NCBI GenBank assembly: GCA_017415025.1 | Contig: JAFQJH010000014.1 | Span: forward strand, 1 to 64,000 | DNA from: Clostridia bacterium | GTDB lineage: Bacteria; Bacillota; Clostridia; Oscillospirales; Acutalibacteraceae | Reading direction: 5' to 3' | DNA: 64,000 bases | Part shown: positions 33,593 to 44,559 of the stretch, in pieces | How the letters are laid out: every line of letters begins with the position of its first letter | Numbering within the stretch: position 1 is the stretch's first letter | Notes under the pieces: model-generated | Databases searched by the model: none | What the model saw: the letters and a program-made list of their open reading frames with translations, nothing else | What the model was told of the DNA's origin: nothing | Translations under genes and position numbers: made by a program

Positions 33593-35106
33593 GTTTAATG
33601 GGTTTTAAAAGCGGTACCGATATCAGAGGCTTCGGTGCTGAAGACTTTTCTGAAGAAAAGCTTTATCTGAGTGACGAAATCGTTTCAAAAATATCCTATG
33701 CCTTTGCCGATTGGCTTTGCAAGCGAAGCGGTAAGGAATATAAGGAGCTTACCGTTTCAGTCGGCAGAGATTCCCGTGTTTCGGGTCCGAGAATAATCAA
33801 GGCTGTTGCTGATACGCTCTCCGCGCTCGGTGTTGCGGTCATAAATTGCTCACTTGCCTCAACTCCCGCTATGTTTATGTCAACGCTTGACCTTGCCTGT
33901 GACGGTGCGGTGCAGATTACTGCAAGTCATCATCCGTGGGAAAGAAACGGACTCAAGTTCTTCACGCCCGACGGCGGTTTGGAAGGCTCTGACATTGCGG
34001 AGCTTCTGACGAATGCCGAAGGCATCAGCGTTGCCGACCTTAAAACAGATGCGGCAAAAATCACCGATGTTGATTATATGTCCGACTATGCGGCAAGACT
34101 TCGCGATATGATTAAAAAAGGTGTTAATGCCGAGAATTACGAAAAACCGCTCGAAGGCTTTAAAATCATTGTTGATGCAGGCAACGGTGTCGGCGGATTT
34201 TATGCCGAGAATGTGCTTTTGTCTCTCGGCGCGTATATCACGGGCAGTCAGTTCCTTGAACCCGACGGAATGTTCCCGAATCATATTCCGAATCCCGAAA
34301 ATCCGACAGCAATGGAGTCAATCTGTTCGGCAGTCACAAACAGCAAGGCCGACCTCGGCATTATCTTTGATACCGACGTTGACCGTGCAGGCTGTGTTGA
34401 CCGCAACGGCGAGGAGATCAACCGTAACCGCCTTGTTGCTCTTGCCTCATATATCGCAATGGAGGGACACGACAGCGGGGTTATCGTAACCGACTCCGTA
34501 ACCTCTGACGGACTCAAGACTTATATAGAATCAATCGGCGGTGAGCATTACCGCTTCAAGAGGGGATACCGCAACGTTATCAATAAGCAGATTGAGCTTA
34601 ACAATGAAGGAAAGTTCTGCCCGCTTGCAATCGAAACCTCGGGTCACGCGGCATTCAAGGAGAACTACTACCTTGATGACGGTGCGTATCTTATGACAAA
34701 AATCGTCATCCTTCTTGCCCGTGATAAGACAGGCAACGCAATTCAGAATATCCTTGCACCGCTCAAAGAGCCTGCCGAGGCAAAGGAGCTTCGTTTCGCA
34801 ATCGGCTGTGAGGATTTCAAGTCCTACGGTGAGGATGTAATCGCAAAGCTTGAAAAGCGTTATGAAAACAGAAAGGGCTGGAAAATCGCAGACGATAACC
34901 GTGAGGGTATGCGTATCTCTGCGGATAAAGAAAACGGCGACGGCTGGCTTCTCCTGCGCCTGAGCGTCCACGACCCGATAATGCCCCTTAATATCGAAAG
35001 CAACTCCGTCGGCGGTGTTATGCAGATTGCAAAGGATTTCTATGAGTTTATAAAAGCCTTTGACCTCCTCGATATCACCCCGATTGAAAAATTCATAGGA
35101 GAATAA
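33589..35106 (+). CDS. Phosphoglucomutase/phosphomannomutase family
   Basis: The 505-aa product has the four-domain alpha-D-phosphohexomutase plan. T-A-S-H-H-P-W-E-R-N-G near 107-117 holds the phosphoserine, D-T-D-V-D-R-A-G near 263-270 is the metal loop, and E-T-S-G-H near 346-350 is the sugar-binding loop. It interconverts the 1- and 6-phosphates of a hexose or hexosamine; whether glucose, mannose or glucosamine is not decidable here. The active-site loop has H-H-P-W rather than H-N-P, which is seen in a distinct clade of the family. The ATG overlaps the DUF2461-like gene (ATGA). Confidence 0.9.
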   Translation: MSLMGFKSGTDIRGFGAEDFSEEKLYLSDEIVSKISYAFADWLCKRSGKEYKELTVSVGRDSRVSGPRIIKAVADTLSALGVAVINCSLASTPAMFMSTLDLACDGAVQITASHHPWERNGLKFFTPDGGLEGSDIAELLTNAEGISVADLKTDAAKITDVDYMSDYAARLRDMIKKGVNAENYEKPLEGFKIIVDAGNGVGGFYAENVLLSLGAYITGSQFLEPDGMFPNHIPNPENPTAMESICSAVTNSKADLGIIFDTDVDRAGCVDRNGEEINRNRLVALASYIAMEGHDSGVIVTDSVTSDGLKTYIESIGGEHYRFKRGYRNVINKQIELNNEGKFCPLAIETSGHAAFKENYYLDDGAYLMTKIVILLARDKTGNAIQNILAPLKEPAEAKELRFAIGCEDFKSYGEDVIAKLEKRYENRKGWKIADDNREGMRISADKENGDGWLLLRLSVHDPIMPLNIESNSVGGVMQIAKDFYEFIKAFDLLDITPIEKFIGE

Positions 35107-35108
35107 CA

Positions 35109-36128
35109 ATGAAATCATTTTTCTCGATTTTTCTCGCAACTCTTGTTGCTATTTTCAATTTCTTCACAACGGAAGGCTCGTTTCGCCAACTCATCAACAA
35201 AGGTGACATAACAGGCTATGCCGAAACCGTCACCGCAGAAAAGGAAATGCCGATACTCTCAACCGATGAAAACGGCGACTTTACCGTTTTGCAGTTTTCG
35301 GATACTCACTTTACAACAGGTCTTTCGTACGGTGATATTTTCGTAATGAAAACTATGGAAGAACAAATCAAAGAATATACCCCCGATCTGGTTGTTGTCC
35401 TCGGTGATATGCTTGATGACGGTGAGGCGGGCGCATACAATAAGGAGTACGTTCTTGATACCGTCGGCACAATGTTCGAAACGCTTGAACAGTACTGGGC
35501 ATACATTCCCGGCAACAACGACGGAATTGCGCACGGAACGTCAGCCGACGTCACTGCCTATCTTACACAGTTCGATTACTGCCTTTGTGCTGATGTGAAA
35601 GATGTTTCGGGCGGCGCACAGTATTCAATTGATATTGAAAACAACGGAACGCTTGTTCATTCCTTAATTTTCCTTGATACAATGGATTACGATAACGAGG
35701 ATGACGAGCACATCTACGGCTATGTTCATGCCGATCAGGTCGAGTGGTGTAAAAACGAGATTAACTCAAAGCTCGAAAAATACGGCGATATTTCAATGAG
35801 TGTCTTTATCCACGAGAATACGCCTGCCTTTGCCGAAGCGGCAATTTACGGCGAAGCATACAAGGACGGCTACTCAACGCTTGACAGGCAGGAGGAAAAA
35901 TACAACATCCCGAAGAATAAACCTCTTGACGATGTGTTTACTGCGGCAGGCTGTGTCGGTCTTGTTTCAATGGGACACGCACACCCGAGCGAGAATAAGT
36001 GCAGCTTCTATAACGGCACGTATTACCACGTCTCCGCACAGACAAAGTTAATGACCTCCCTCGTCACAATCCATACCGATGCAGACACCGCAAGAGCGAT
36101 GTACGACTTCGAAACAGTCAAGACATAA
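35109..36128 (+). CDS. Secreted metallophosphoesterase
   Basis: The 339-aa product begins with a signal peptide (about 1-23, hydrophobic F/L/A core), so it is exported or membrane-tethered. The calcineurin-like motifs are complete: D65-T-H67, G-D100, G-N-N-D at 135-138, an F-I-H segment near 223-225 and G-H-A-H near 292-295. It resembles Dcr2/YkoQ-type phosphohydrolases. It could release phosphate from extracellular nucleotides or lipids; the substrate is unknown. It is the last gene of the operon, 2 bases after the mutase, and a terminator follows. Confidence 0.88.
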   Translation: MKSFFSIFLATLVAIFNFFTTEGSFRQLINKGDITGYAETVTAEKEMPILSTDENGDFTVLQFSDTHFTTGLSYGDIFVMKTMEEQIKEYTPDLVVVLGDMLDDGEAGAYNKEYVLDTVGTMFETLEQYWAYIPGNNDGIAHGTSADVTAYLTQFDYCLCADVKDVSGGAQYSIDIENNGTLVHSLIFLDTMDYDNEDDEHIYGYVHADQVEWCKNEINSKLEKYGDISMSVFIHENTPAFAEAAIYGEAYKDGYSTLDRQEEKYNIPKNKPLDDVFTAAGCVGLVSMGHAHPSENKCSFYNGTYYHVSAQTKLMTSLVTIHTDADTARAMYDFETVKT

Positions 36129-36139
36129 TATTACATCTT

Positions 36140-36166
36140 AAAAGCACCCGCTCGGGTGCTTTTTCT
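36140..36166 (+). terminator. Terminator of the M42 peptidase operon
   Basis: AGCACCCG and CGGGTGCT pair around CT-C, followed by a T run. Confidence 0.9.
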
Positions 36167-36202
36167 TTATATATATGAAATTAATCGAACAAACCTGAAA
36201 TC

Positions 36203-36229
36203 GTGCGGCAGGGCGGGTACTTGCTACCC
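36203..36229. repeat. Short repeat with a variable hairpin, copy A
   Basis: GTGCGGCAGGGCGGG, then GGGTA-CTTGC-TACCC. It matches 59808-59836, which has GTGCGGTAGGGCGG but a different stem (GGCGG..CCGCC) around the same CTTGCT core. The stem bases change together, so the structure is conserved. Confidence 0.6.
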
Positions 36230-36321
36230 AAAATCTCCCGTTAAAATCTTCCGAAAAGTCAATACTAAAAGCGGATACATAACCGCCGGAAAAAAATTCC
36301 AAAAATTTTTCAAATTACTTC

Positions 36322-36350
36322 TTGACATCTTTATTAACTTGTACTATAAT
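36322..36350 (+). promoter_or_regulatory. rpoB: Consensus sigma-A promoter of rpoBC
   Basis: TTGACA (36322-36327), 17 bp, TATAAT (36345-36350); both perfect. This gives rpoBC a dedicated promoter. Confidence 0.92.
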
Positions 36351-36373
36351 GTTACAACTATTATAATGGTTTA

Positions 36374-36428
36374 AAATGTCCTCGAGTATTTTGGGGTAGG
36401 GGAAACTGCGCTGAAAAATCGAGCATTT
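36374..36428 (+). promoter_or_regulatory. Stem-loop in the rpoB leader
   Basis: AAATG and CTCGA (36374-36378, 36381-36385) pair with TCGAG and CATTT (36419-36428), leaving a 33-base loop with GGGGTAGGGG. The leader from promoter to rpoB is about 140 bases and holds no gene. A role in rpoBC control is possible but unproven. Confidence 0.4.
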
Positions 36429-36496
36429 TCAACCGAAAAGCAATTGTTTTTTCCAACAAACACGGACGAAAATAAAAAGAACGGAGTGATTAGTCA

Positions 36497-39400
36497 ATGG
36501 TGAATGTTTCTCCCGTTGCAAGGGGTAGCAAGACCAGAATGAGTTTCGGAAAAATCAAAGAGGTTATGAGTATGCCTAACCTCATTGAAATCCAGAAGGA
36601 CTCGTATCAGTGGTTCTTGGATGTCGGCCTTAAAGAGGTTTTCAGAGACATTGCAGACATTACCGATTACACAGGTAACTGGGTGCTTAAGTTTATTGAT
36701 TACCGTATGGACGACAAGCCCAAGTATTCAATCAGAGAGTGTAAGGAACGTGATACTTCCTATTCCGCACCCATGCGTGTCAGAACACAGCTCCTCAATA
36801 AGGAGACAGGTGTTGTAAAAGAAAGCGAAGTATATATGGGTGATTTCCCGATAATGACTGAAAGCGGTACTTTCATCATTAACGGTGCAGAGCGTGCAAT
36901 CGTTTCACAGCTTGTCCGTTCACCGGGCGTATATTACGATATGTCCCACGACAAGACAGGTAAAGAGCTTTACACAAACACAGTTATCCCCAACCGTGGT
37001 GCATGGCTTGAATACGAAACAGACGTCAATGATATTTTCTACGTCCGTATAGATAAAAACAGAAAAATATATATCACAACCTTCATCAGAGCATTGGGCC
37101 TTAGCTCAAATACAGAAATCCGTGAATTCTTCGGTTACGATCCGAGAATCGAGGCAACTCTCGAAAAGGATGAGACACAGAATACTGAAGAAGCTCTTAT
37201 GGAAGTGTTCAAGAAGCTTCGTCCGGGCGAGCCTGCAACGCTTGAAACAGCACAGACTCATCTTGACAATCTCTTCTTTGATCCCTACCGTTACGATATT
37301 TCAAGAGTCGGCAGATATAAGTATAACAAGAAGCTCTCTCTCTTCGACCGTATCGTAGGCACAACACTTTCACAGCCCGTTGTTGCTCCTCTTACAGGTG
37401 AAATCCTTGCAGAAGAGGGCGAGGTTGTTACTAAAGATAAGGCAATCATCATCGAGCAGGCAGGTGTAAACACAGTTTACGTAAAGGTTGCTGATGATAA
37501 GGAAATCAAGGTTATTTCCAACGGTATGGTTGACATTCAGCCGTACGTTCCTCAGTTCACAGAGGAACAGCTCGATTCAATCGGCATCAACGAGCAGGTT
37601 TCCTTCGCAGTTCTTTCAGAAATTCTTGAAGCTTATGAGGGTGACGATGAGGCTCTCTTCGCAACTCTCAAGGAGCGTTGCAACGACCTTATCCCGAACC
37701 ATATCACAATTGATGATATCTTCTCATCAATCAACTATGTTAACTCAATCGCTTTCGGCGTCGGCAGAACGGACGATATCGACCACCTCGGTAACCGTCG
37801 TATCCGCTGTGTCGGTGAGCTTCTCCAGAACCAGTTCCGTATCGGTCTTGCACGTATGGAAAGAGTTGTCCGTGAGCGTATGACACTTCAGGCACAGGAA
37901 GAGGAGGATAAGATCACTCCGCAGTCTCTTATCAACATCCGCCCCGTGCTTATGGCAATCAAGGAGTTCTTCGGATCTTCTCCGTTGTCACAGTTTATGG
38001 ATCAGACCAACCCGCTTGCAGAGCTTACTCACAAGCGCCGTCTTTCAGCACTCGGCCCCGGCGGTCTTTCACGTGACCGCGCAGGCTTCGAGGTTCGTGA
38101 CGTTCATTACAGCCATTACGGCCGTATGTGTCCGATTGAGACTCCTGAAGGTCCGAACATCGGTCTTATCTCTTATCTTGCAACCTTTGCAAAAATCAAT
38201 AAGTACGGCTTCATCGAAGCTCCCTACCGCCGCGTTGTTGACGGAAAGGTGCTTGACGAGGTTGTTTATATGACAGCAGACGAGGAAGATGAGTTCATCG
38301 TCGCACAGGCTAACGAGCCCCTCAATGAGGACGGCAGCTTCGCAAGAAGAAAGGTTATGGCACGTTACCGTGACGAATTCCACGAGATTGACAACTCAAG
38401 AGTCAGCTTTATGGACGTTTCGCCCAAGATGCTCGTTTCCGTTGCTACTGCTATGATTCCCTTCCTTGAGAACGACGACGCAAACCGTGCACTTATGGGT
38501 TCAAACATGCAGCGTCAGGCTGTGCCTCTTCTCAAGACAGATTCTCCCATTGTCGGTACAGGTATGGAATACAAGGCAGCAGTTGACTCAGGTACTGTTG
38601 TTCTTTGCCGCAATGCAGGTACTGTTGTTCACGTCAATGCAGATTACATCGAAATCCGCAAGGACGAGGACGGACAGATTGAAAAATACAATCTTACAAA
38701 GTTTATGCGCTCCAACCAGGGCACTTGTATCAATCAGAAGCCTATCGTAGAGAACGGTCAGCACGTTAATGAAGGCGATGTTATCGCAGACGGCCCCGCA
38801 ACCGACCACGGTGAAATTTCACTCGGTAAGAATGCTCTCATCGGCTTTATGACCTGGGAAGGCTACAACTACGAGGACGCCGTTCTTATCAACGAAAAGC
38901 TCGTAAGAGACGACGTTTACACCTCAATTCACATTGAAGAATACGAAACAGAGTCCAGAGATACAAAGCTCGGACCTGAAGAAATTACAAGAGACATCCC
39001 CAACGTCGGTGATGACGCACTCAAGGACCTTGACGACAGAGGTATCATCCGTATCGGTGCAGAGGTTCATTCAGGCGACATCCTCGTCGGTAAGGTTACA
39101 CCGAAGGGTGAAACCGAGCTCACTCCCGAAGAGAGACTTCTCCGTGCTATCTTCGGCGAAAAGGCTAAGGAAGTCCGCGACACTTCACTCCGCGTTCCGC
39201 ACGGTGAGTACGGTATCGTTGTTAACGTTGAGGTGTTCACAAGAGAGAATTCAGACGAGCTCAGCCCCGGCGTAAACAAGGTTGTTCGCTGCTACATCGC
39301 ACAGAAGCGTAAGCTTTCCGTCGGTGACAAGATGGCGGGCCGTCACGGTAATAAGGGTGTTGTTTCACGCATCCTTCCGCAGGAGGATATGCCGTTCCTT

Positions 39401-40243
39401 GAGGATGGTACTCCGCTTGATATCGTTCTTAACCCCCTTGGTGTTCCGTCCCGAATGAACATCGGTCAGGTGCTTGAGGTTAACCTCGGCTTTGCCGCAC
39501 GTCATCTCGGCTGGAAGGTTATGACACCTGTCTTCGACGGTGCTCACGAGGATGATATCAGAGCCGCACTCAGCGAAGCAGGTCTTCGTGAGGACGGTAA
39601 GTCAATCCTTATCGACGGTCGTACAGGCCGCCGCTTCGATAACCCTGTTACAGTAGGTATAATGTATTACCTTAAGCTGTTGCACCTTGTTGATGATAAG
39701 ATTCACGCCCGTTCAACAGGTCCGTACTCACTCGTTACTCAGCAGCCCTTGGGCGGTAAAGCTCAGTTCGGCGGTCAGCGTTTCGGTGAAATGGAAGTTT
39801 GGGCACTTGAAGCTTACGGTGCAGCATACACACTTCAGGAAATTCTTACAGTCAAGTCTGACGACGTTGTCGGTCGTGTTAAGACTTATGAGGCTATTGT
39901 TAAGGGCAACAATGTTCCCCAGTCAGGTATTCCCGAGTCCTTTAAGGTTCTTGTCAAGGAGCTTCAGTCACTCGGTCTTGATGTTCGTGTATACGACAAG
40001 GACCAGCAGGAGATTGACCTCAAGCAGAACTTTGACGACGATATGGGCTTTGCACCTTCTGACGATAAGGCATTCTCACACGTGAACGATGCCGAAAGCG
40101 CAGAGGGCTACGAGCTCGAGGACGAAGAGGGTAATCTCATCACAAGCGAAGAGGAAGAAGACGAATTTGCCGATATGTTTGAAGAAAGCTATGAGGCAGA
40201 TGACTACGGTATGGATACCGCAGACGAATACGACTACGAATAA
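36497..40243 (+). CDS. rpoB: DNA-directed RNA polymerase subunit beta
   Basis: The 1248-aa product is full length for a Firmicutes beta subunit. The rifampicin region reads [20 protein letters not shown] near 497-516, a susceptible-type sequence. [12 protein letters not shown] follows, and [13 protein letters not shown] near 945-957 is the catalytic-site segment. The end is a long acidic tail of about 60 residues rich in E and D. The upstream ribosomal stalk genes that normally precede rpoB are absent. rpoC follows after 52 bases. Confidence 0.98.
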   Translation: MVNVSPVARGSKTRMSFGKIKEVMSMPNLIEIQKDSYQWFLDVGLKEVFRDIADITDYTGNWVLKFIDYRMDDKPKYSIRECKERDTSYSAPMRVRTQLLNKETGVVKESEVYMGDFPIMTESGTFIINGAERAIVSQLVRSPGVYYDMSHDKTGKELYTNTVIPNRGAWLEYETDVNDIFYVRIDKNRKIYITTFIRALGLSSNTEIREFFGYDPRIEATLEKDETQNTEEALMEVFKKLRPGEPATLETAQTHLDNLFFDPYRYDISRVGRYKYNKKLSLFDRIVGTTLSQPVVAPLTGEILAEEGEVVTKDKAIIIEQAGVNTVYVKVADDKEIKVISNGMVDIQPYVPQFTEEQLDSIGINEQVSFAVLSEILEAYEGDDEALFATLKERCNDLIPNHITIDDIFSSINYVNSIAFGVGRTDDIDHLGNRRIRCVGELLQNQFRIGLARMERVVRERMTLQAQEEEDKITPQSLINIRPVLMAIKEFFGSSPLSQFMDQTNPLAELTHKRRLSALGPGGLSRDRAGFEVRDVHYSHYGRMCPIETPEGPNIGLISYLATFAKINKYGFIEAPYRRVVDGKVLDEVVYMTADEEDEFIVAQANEPLNEDGSFARRKVMARYRDEFHEIDNSRVSFMDVSPKMLVSVATAMIPFLENDDANRALMGSNMQRQAVPLLKTDSPIVGTGMEYKAAVDSGTVVLCRNAGTVVHVNADYIEIRKDEDGQIEKYNLTKFMRSNQGTCINQKPIVENGQHVNEGDVIADGPATDHGEISLGKNALIGFMTWEGYNYEDAVLINEKLVRDDVYTSIHIEEYETESRDTKLGPEEITRDIPNVGDDALKDLDDRGIIRIGAEVHSGDILVGKVTPKGETELTPEERLLRAIFGEKAKEVRDTSLRVPHGEYGIVVNVEVFTRENSDELSPGVNKVVRCYIAQKRKLSVGDKMAGRHGNKGVVSRILPQEDMPFLEDGTPLDIVLNPLGVPSRMNIGQVLEVNLGFAARHLGWKVMTPVFDGAHEDDIRAALSEAGLREDGKSILIDGRTGRRFDNPVTVGIMYYLKLLHLVDDKIHARSTGPYSLVTQQPLGGKAQFGGQRFGEMEVWALEAYGAAYTLQEILTVKSDDVVGRVKTYEAIVKGNNVPQSGIPESFKVLVKELQSLGLDVRVYDKDQQEIDLKQNFDDDMGFAPSDDKAFSHVNDAESAEGYELEDEEGNLITSEEEEDEFADMFEESYEADDYGMDTADEYDYE

Positions 40244-40295
40244 TCCGACGCTTGTACCACAGAAATTCATATAGATTAGAAAAGGGGCAGTCATT

Positions 40296-43200
40296 TTGGA
40301 AAACAATACCTTTGAATCAATAAAAATCGGACTCGCTTCACCCGAACAGATTAGAGAATGGTCTTACGGTGAGGTTACAAAGCCCGAAACTATAAACTAC
40401 CGTACCCTTAAGCCCGAAAAAGACGGTCTTTTCTGCGAAAGAATCTTCGGACCCACAAAGGACTGGGAGTGCCATTGCGGTAAGTACAAGAGAGTACGCC
40501 ATAAGGGCATTGTCTGCGACCGATGCGGTGTTGAAGTCACAAAGGCAAAGGTACGCCGTGAGCGTATGGGCCATATCGAGCTCGCAGCTCCCGTTTCACA
40601 CATCTGGTACTTTAAGGGTATTCCGTCAAGAATCGGTCTTGTTCTTGACGTAACTCCGAGAAATCTTGAAAAGGTTCTCTACTTCTCATCATACATCGTT
40701 ACCGATCCCGGTGACACACCGCTTGAGAAGAAGCAGATTCTCGATGAAAAAGCTTACACGGAATACCGTGAAAGATATGAAGACGACTTTAAGGCAGGTA
40801 TGGGCGCAGAGGCTATCAAGGAACTCCTCGCAGAGGTTGACCTTGAAGCTCTCGCACAGGAGCTTCGTGAGGAGCTTCAAGGCTCATCAGGCCAGAAGAG
40901 AGCAAAGGCTCTCAAGCGTCTTGAGGTTATCGAAGCATTCCGTACATCAGGCAACAAGCCCGAGTGGATGATTCTCGATGTAGTTCCTGTTATCCCGCCC
41001 GAAATCAGACCTATGGTTCAGCTCGACGGCGGCAGATTTGCTACATCTGACCTCAACGACCTTTACCGTCGTGTTATCAACCGTAACAACCGTCTTAAGA
41101 AGCTCCTCGAGCTCGGCGCACCCGACATCATCGTCCGCAACGAGAAGAGAATGCTTCAGGAGGCTGTCGATGCTCTTATCGACAACGGCCGCCGCGGACG
41201 TCCTGTTACAGGTCCGAGCAACAGAGCTCTTAAATCACTTTCAGATATGCTTAAGGGTAAGCAGGGACGTTTCCGTCAGAACCTTCTCGGTAAGCGTGTT
41301 GACTATTCAGGCCGTTCGGTTATCGTTGTCGGTCCCGAGCTCAAGCTTTACCAGTGCGGTCTTCCCAAGGAAATGGCACTCGAGCTCTTCAAGCCCTTCG
41401 TAATGAAGCGCCTTGTTGAAACAGAAAAGGCAGGTAACGTCAAGTCTGCAAGAAAGATGGTTGAAAAGGCACATCCCGAGGTTTGGGACGCACTTGAAAT
41501 CGTTATCAAGGACCATCCCGTAATGCTCAACCGTGCTCCGACTCTTCACAGACTCGGTATCCAGGCTTTTGAGCCCGTTCTTGTAGAGGGCAGAGCTATC
41601 AAGCTTCATCCGCTCGTATGTACAGCCTTCAACGCTGACTTCGACGGTGACCAGATGGCTGTTCACGTTCCTCTTTCAGCAGAAGCACAGGCAGAGGCTC
41701 GTTTCCTTATGCTTGCTGCTAACAACCTTCTCAAACCCTCCGACGGACGTCCTGTTGCAGTTCCGACACAGGATATGATCCTCGGTTCATATTACCTTAC
41801 ACTTGAAAAGCCGGGCGAACCGGGTGAAGGCAAGGCATTCCGCAGCGTTGATGAAGCTACAATGGCTTACGACGACGGTACAATCACACTTCACTCCTCA
41901 ATCAAGGTCCGTATGACAAAGACAATCAACGGCGTTGAATACACAAGACTCGTTCCGACAACTCTCGGCCGTATCATCTTCAACAATCCCGTTCCTCAGG
42001 ACCTCGGCTTTGTTGAGCGTAACCCCGAGGATATCGACAGTATGTTCAAGCTTGAAGTTGACTTCCTTGTCAAGAAGGGTAACCTCGGTAAGATTATCGA
42101 CAGATGTATCCGTGTTCACGGTACTGCAGTAGCTGCTGAGATGCTTGATAACATCAAGGCTCAGGGTTATACACATTCAACACGAAGCGGTATCACCGTT
42201 GCTGTCTGCGACGCAACAATTCCGCCGAGAAAGGCTGAACTTCTTGCAGAGGCAGAAGCAAAGATTGATAAGGTTTCAAGAAACTATGACCGCGGTCTTA
42301 TCACAGAGTCCGAGCGTTCAGACAGAATCATCGAAATCTGGGAGGCTTGTACACAGGAGGTTGCTAAGGAGCTTAAGGCAAACTTCGATAAGTACAACCC
42401 CATCAATATGATGCTTGATTCCGGTGCCCGTGGTAACGATTCACAGCTTCGTCAGCTCGCAGGTATGCGTGGTCTTATCGCTAACACAGCAGGTAAGACA
42501 ATCGAAGTTCCCATCAAGGCTAACTACCGTGAAGGTCTTAATATTTCCGAATACTTCATTTCTTCCCGTGGTGCTCGTAAGGGTCTTGCCGATACAGCTC
42601 TTCGTACTGCTGACTCAGGTTACCTTACACGTCGTCTTGTTGACGTTTCACAGGAATGTATTATCCACAGCGAGGACTGCGGCTGCGACGAGGGTATCGA
42701 GGTTTACGATATCTTCCACGGCAACAGAAAGATTGTTGACCTTGCAGAGCGTCTTACAGGCCGTTATCTTCTCAACGATTATGTTGATACAGAAACAGGC
42801 GAAGTCATTATGTCCAAGGACAAGATGATGACAGATATCGAAGCTAAGGTTGTTGCTGACCACGCGAAGGCAAAGATGCAGGCTAAGATTGAAGCAGGCG
42901 AGGCAGAGGAAGGCACAGTTGCTTCCGTTGTTATCCGTTCACTTCTTACCTGTAAGGCTGAACACGGCGTATGTATCAAGTGCTACGGTTCAAACCTTGC
43001 AACAGGTGAGCCTGTTACAGTCGGTGAGGCTGTCGGTATCATCGCTGCACAGTCAATCGGTGAACCCGGTACACAGCTTACAATGAGAACGTTCCATACA
43101 GGTGGTGCGAAGGACGCAGGCGATATCACACAGGGTCTTCCGCGTATCGAAGAGCTCTTCGAAGCAAGAAAGCCCAAGTCACTTGCAATCCTTTCAGAAA

Positions 43201-43910
43201 TCTCAGGTACGGTTTCATTTGAAGAAATCAAGAAGAGCCGTCACGTTGTTATCACAGATGCAGAAAACGGCGATTCAAAGGCATATCTCATTCCTTACGG
43301 CTTCCGTGAAATTGTCAAGGAAGGCGACAAGGTTACAAAGGGTCAGGCACTTACAGACGGTGCTCCCAACCCGCACGACATTCTTGCTATCCGCGGTGTT
43401 GAGGCTGTTCACGATTATCTTATCCGTGAGGTTCAGAGAACATACCGTACACAGGGTGTTGATATCAACGATAAGCACATCGAGGTTATCGTTCGTCAGA
43501 TGATGCGTAAGGTCAAGATTGACGACGCAGGCGACACTAACTTCCTTCCGGGCTCAGTTGTTGAAAAGCACGAGTTCTATACCGAAAATGCCAAGGTTAA
43601 GGCTAAGGCAGAAGCAGAGGGTACAGAGCCGAACTACGCAACCTATATCCCGACACTTATGGGTATCACAAAGGCTTCACTTGCAACAGAATCCTTCCTT
43701 TCAGCAGCATCCTTCCAGGAGACAACACGTGTTCTTACAGATGCAGCTATCAAGGGTAAGACAGACCCGCTTATGGGACTTAAGGAAAATGTTATCATCG
43801 GTAAGCTTCTCCCGTCAGGTACAGGTATGAAGTGCTATGCTGACGTTCAGCTCAGAAAGAAAGAGGATGCTCCCAACACTGTAATGGCAGATCTTCTTCC
43901 CATTGACTGA
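40296..43910 (+). CDS. rpoC: DNA-directed RNA polymerase subunit beta'
   Basis: The start is a TTG with AAAGGGG about 10 bases upstream. The 1204-aa protein has the N-terminal zinc finger [20 protein letters not shown] (about 60-79), the catalytic N-A-D-F-D-G-D-Q-M near 447-455, whose three Asp residues hold the active-site Mg2+, and the second zinc site with C-x6-C-x2-C near 889-899. The trigger-loop region includes [17 protein letters not shown] strong terminator lies just after the stop. Confidence 0.98.
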   Translation: MENNTFESIKIGLASPEQIREWSYGEVTKPETINYRTLKPEKDGLFCERIFGPTKDWECHCGKYKRVRHKGIVCDRCGVEVTKAKVRRERMGHIELAAPVSHIWYFKGIPSRIGLVLDVTPRNLEKVLYFSSYIVTDPGDTPLEKKQILDEKAYTEYRERYEDDFKAGMGAEAIKELLAEVDLEALAQELREELQGSSGQKRAKALKRLEVIEAFRTSGNKPEWMILDVVPVIPPEIRPMVQLDGGRFATSDLNDLYRRVINRNNRLKKLLELGAPDIIVRNEKRMLQEAVDALIDNGRRGRPVTGPSNRALKSLSDMLKGKQGRFRQNLLGKRVDYSGRSVIVVGPELKLYQCGLPKEMALELFKPFVMKRLVETEKAGNVKSARKMVEKAHPEVWDALEIVIKDHPVMLNRAPTLHRLGIQAFEPVLVEGRAIKLHPLVCTAFNADFDGDQMAVHVPLSAEAQAEARFLMLAANNLLKPSDGRPVAVPTQDMILGSYYLTLEKPGEPGEGKAFRSVDEATMAYDDGTITLHSSIKVRMTKTINGVEYTRLVPTTLGRIIFNNPVPQDLGFVERNPEDIDSMFKLEVDFLVKKGNLGKIIDRCIRVHGTAVAAEMLDNIKAQGYTHSTRSGITVAVCDATIPPRKAELLAEAEAKIDKVSRNYDRGLITESERSDRIIEIWEACTQEVAKELKANFDKYNPINMMLDSGARGNDSQLRQLAGMRGLIANTAGKTIEVPIKANYREGLNISEYFISSRGARKGLADTALRTADSGYLTRRLVDVSQECIIHSEDCGCDEGIEVYDIFHGNRKIVDLAERLTGRYLLNDYVDTETGEVIMSKDKMMTDIEAKVVADHAKAKMQAKIEAGEAEEGTVASVVIRSLLTCKAEHGVCIKCYGSNLATGEPVTVGEAVGIIAAQSIGEPGTQLTMRTFHTGGAKDAGDITQGLPRIEELFEARKPKSLAILSEISGTVSFEEIKKSRHVVITDAENGDSKAYLIPYGFREIVKEGDKVTKGQALTDGAPNPHDILAIRGVEAVHDYLIREVQRTYRTQGVDINDKHIEVIVRQMMRKVKIDDAGDTNFLPGSVVEKHEFYTENAKVKAKAEAEGTEPNYATYIPTLMGITKASLATESFLSAASFQETTRVLTDAAIKGKTDPLMGLKENVIIGKLLPSGTGMKCYADVQLRKKEDAPNTVMADLLPID

Positions 43911-43921
43911 TAAATACAACT

Positions 43922-43962
43922 CAATACACCATACTCCAATCGGGGTATGGTGTATTTTTTTG
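43922..43962 (+). terminator. Terminator of rpoBC
   Basis: ATACACCATA pairs with TATGGTGTAT around CTCCAATCGGGG, with a run of T. Confidence 0.92.
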
Positions 43963-44034
43963 CACTCTTTCCATTTTTTACCGATTTTGGAAATATTTTT
44001 GTCAAAAAAATTCACAAAAATATTTTCATTCTTA

Positions 44035-44063
44035 TTGACATTTAGCTGTATTCGCATTATAAT
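44035..44063 (+). promoter_or_regulatory. Promoter of the division and cell-wall cluster
   Basis: TTGACA (44035-44040), 17 bp, TATAAT (44058-44063). TGGA motifs at 44065 and 44075, 10 bp apart, lie just downstream and may be degenerate MraZ-binding boxes. Confidence 0.85.
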
Positions 44064-44118
44064 ATGGATGTAATTGGAGCGAAAAGTACTGATTTTGATA
44101 CGAAATGGAGGGATTTTG

Positions 44119-44559
44119 ATGCAGGATAAGCCGATAATGCACTTTAACGGCGAATATTATCATTCGATTGATGCTAATAATCGTGTAATTATGCCTGCAA
44201 AAATCAAAGATGCCCTCGACGGTCAGAGCTTTACCATTTACCACAAAACCAACGAAAAATGCTTGCGTCTCTATATCACCTCCGAGTGGGATGAGATGGT
44301 CGGAAAGATCGCTTATGTCGATGACGGGGTTGACAGAACCGAGCTTCAGTGGCATTTTTCAATAAATTCAAAAAAATATGACCTCGATGCGCAGGGAAGA
44401 TTCGTAATTCCTCCGAAATTTATCGAAGCAGCAGGTCTTAAAAAGGAAATCGTAACAATCGGCATCGGCCCCAGAGCTGAAATCTGGGATAAAGAAGCAT
44501 TTGAAGAGAAACTCCGTGCTGAATCCGAAAAGATTGTTGATATCGTTCTTCCGCTCTGA
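44119..44559 (+). CDS. mraZ: Transcriptional regulator MraZ
   Basis: The start at 44119 is chosen because GGAGGG ends 6 bases before it; an earlier TTG frame overlaps the promoter region. The 146-aa product has two AbrB-like halves, each with a D-x-x-x-R motif: S-I-D-A-N-N-R-V-I-M-P near 14-24 and D-L-D-A-Q-G-R-F-V-I-P-P near 85-96. MraZ binds repeated boxes at its own promoter and tunes the cluster. It is the first gene; its TGA overlaps the rsmH ATG by one base. Confidence 0.95.
   Translation: MQDKPIMHFNGEYYHSIDANNRVIMPAKIKDALDGQSFTIYHKTNEKCLRLYITSEWDEMVGKIAYVDDGVDRTELQWHFSINSKKYDLDAQGRFVIPPKFIEAAGLKKEIVTIGIGPRAEIWDKEAFEEKLRAESEKIVDIVLPL

Noticed and set aside
36156..36374. 72-codon frame before rpoB
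   Set aside because: It runs through a terminator, a repeat and the rpoB promoter, and lacks a ribosome site.
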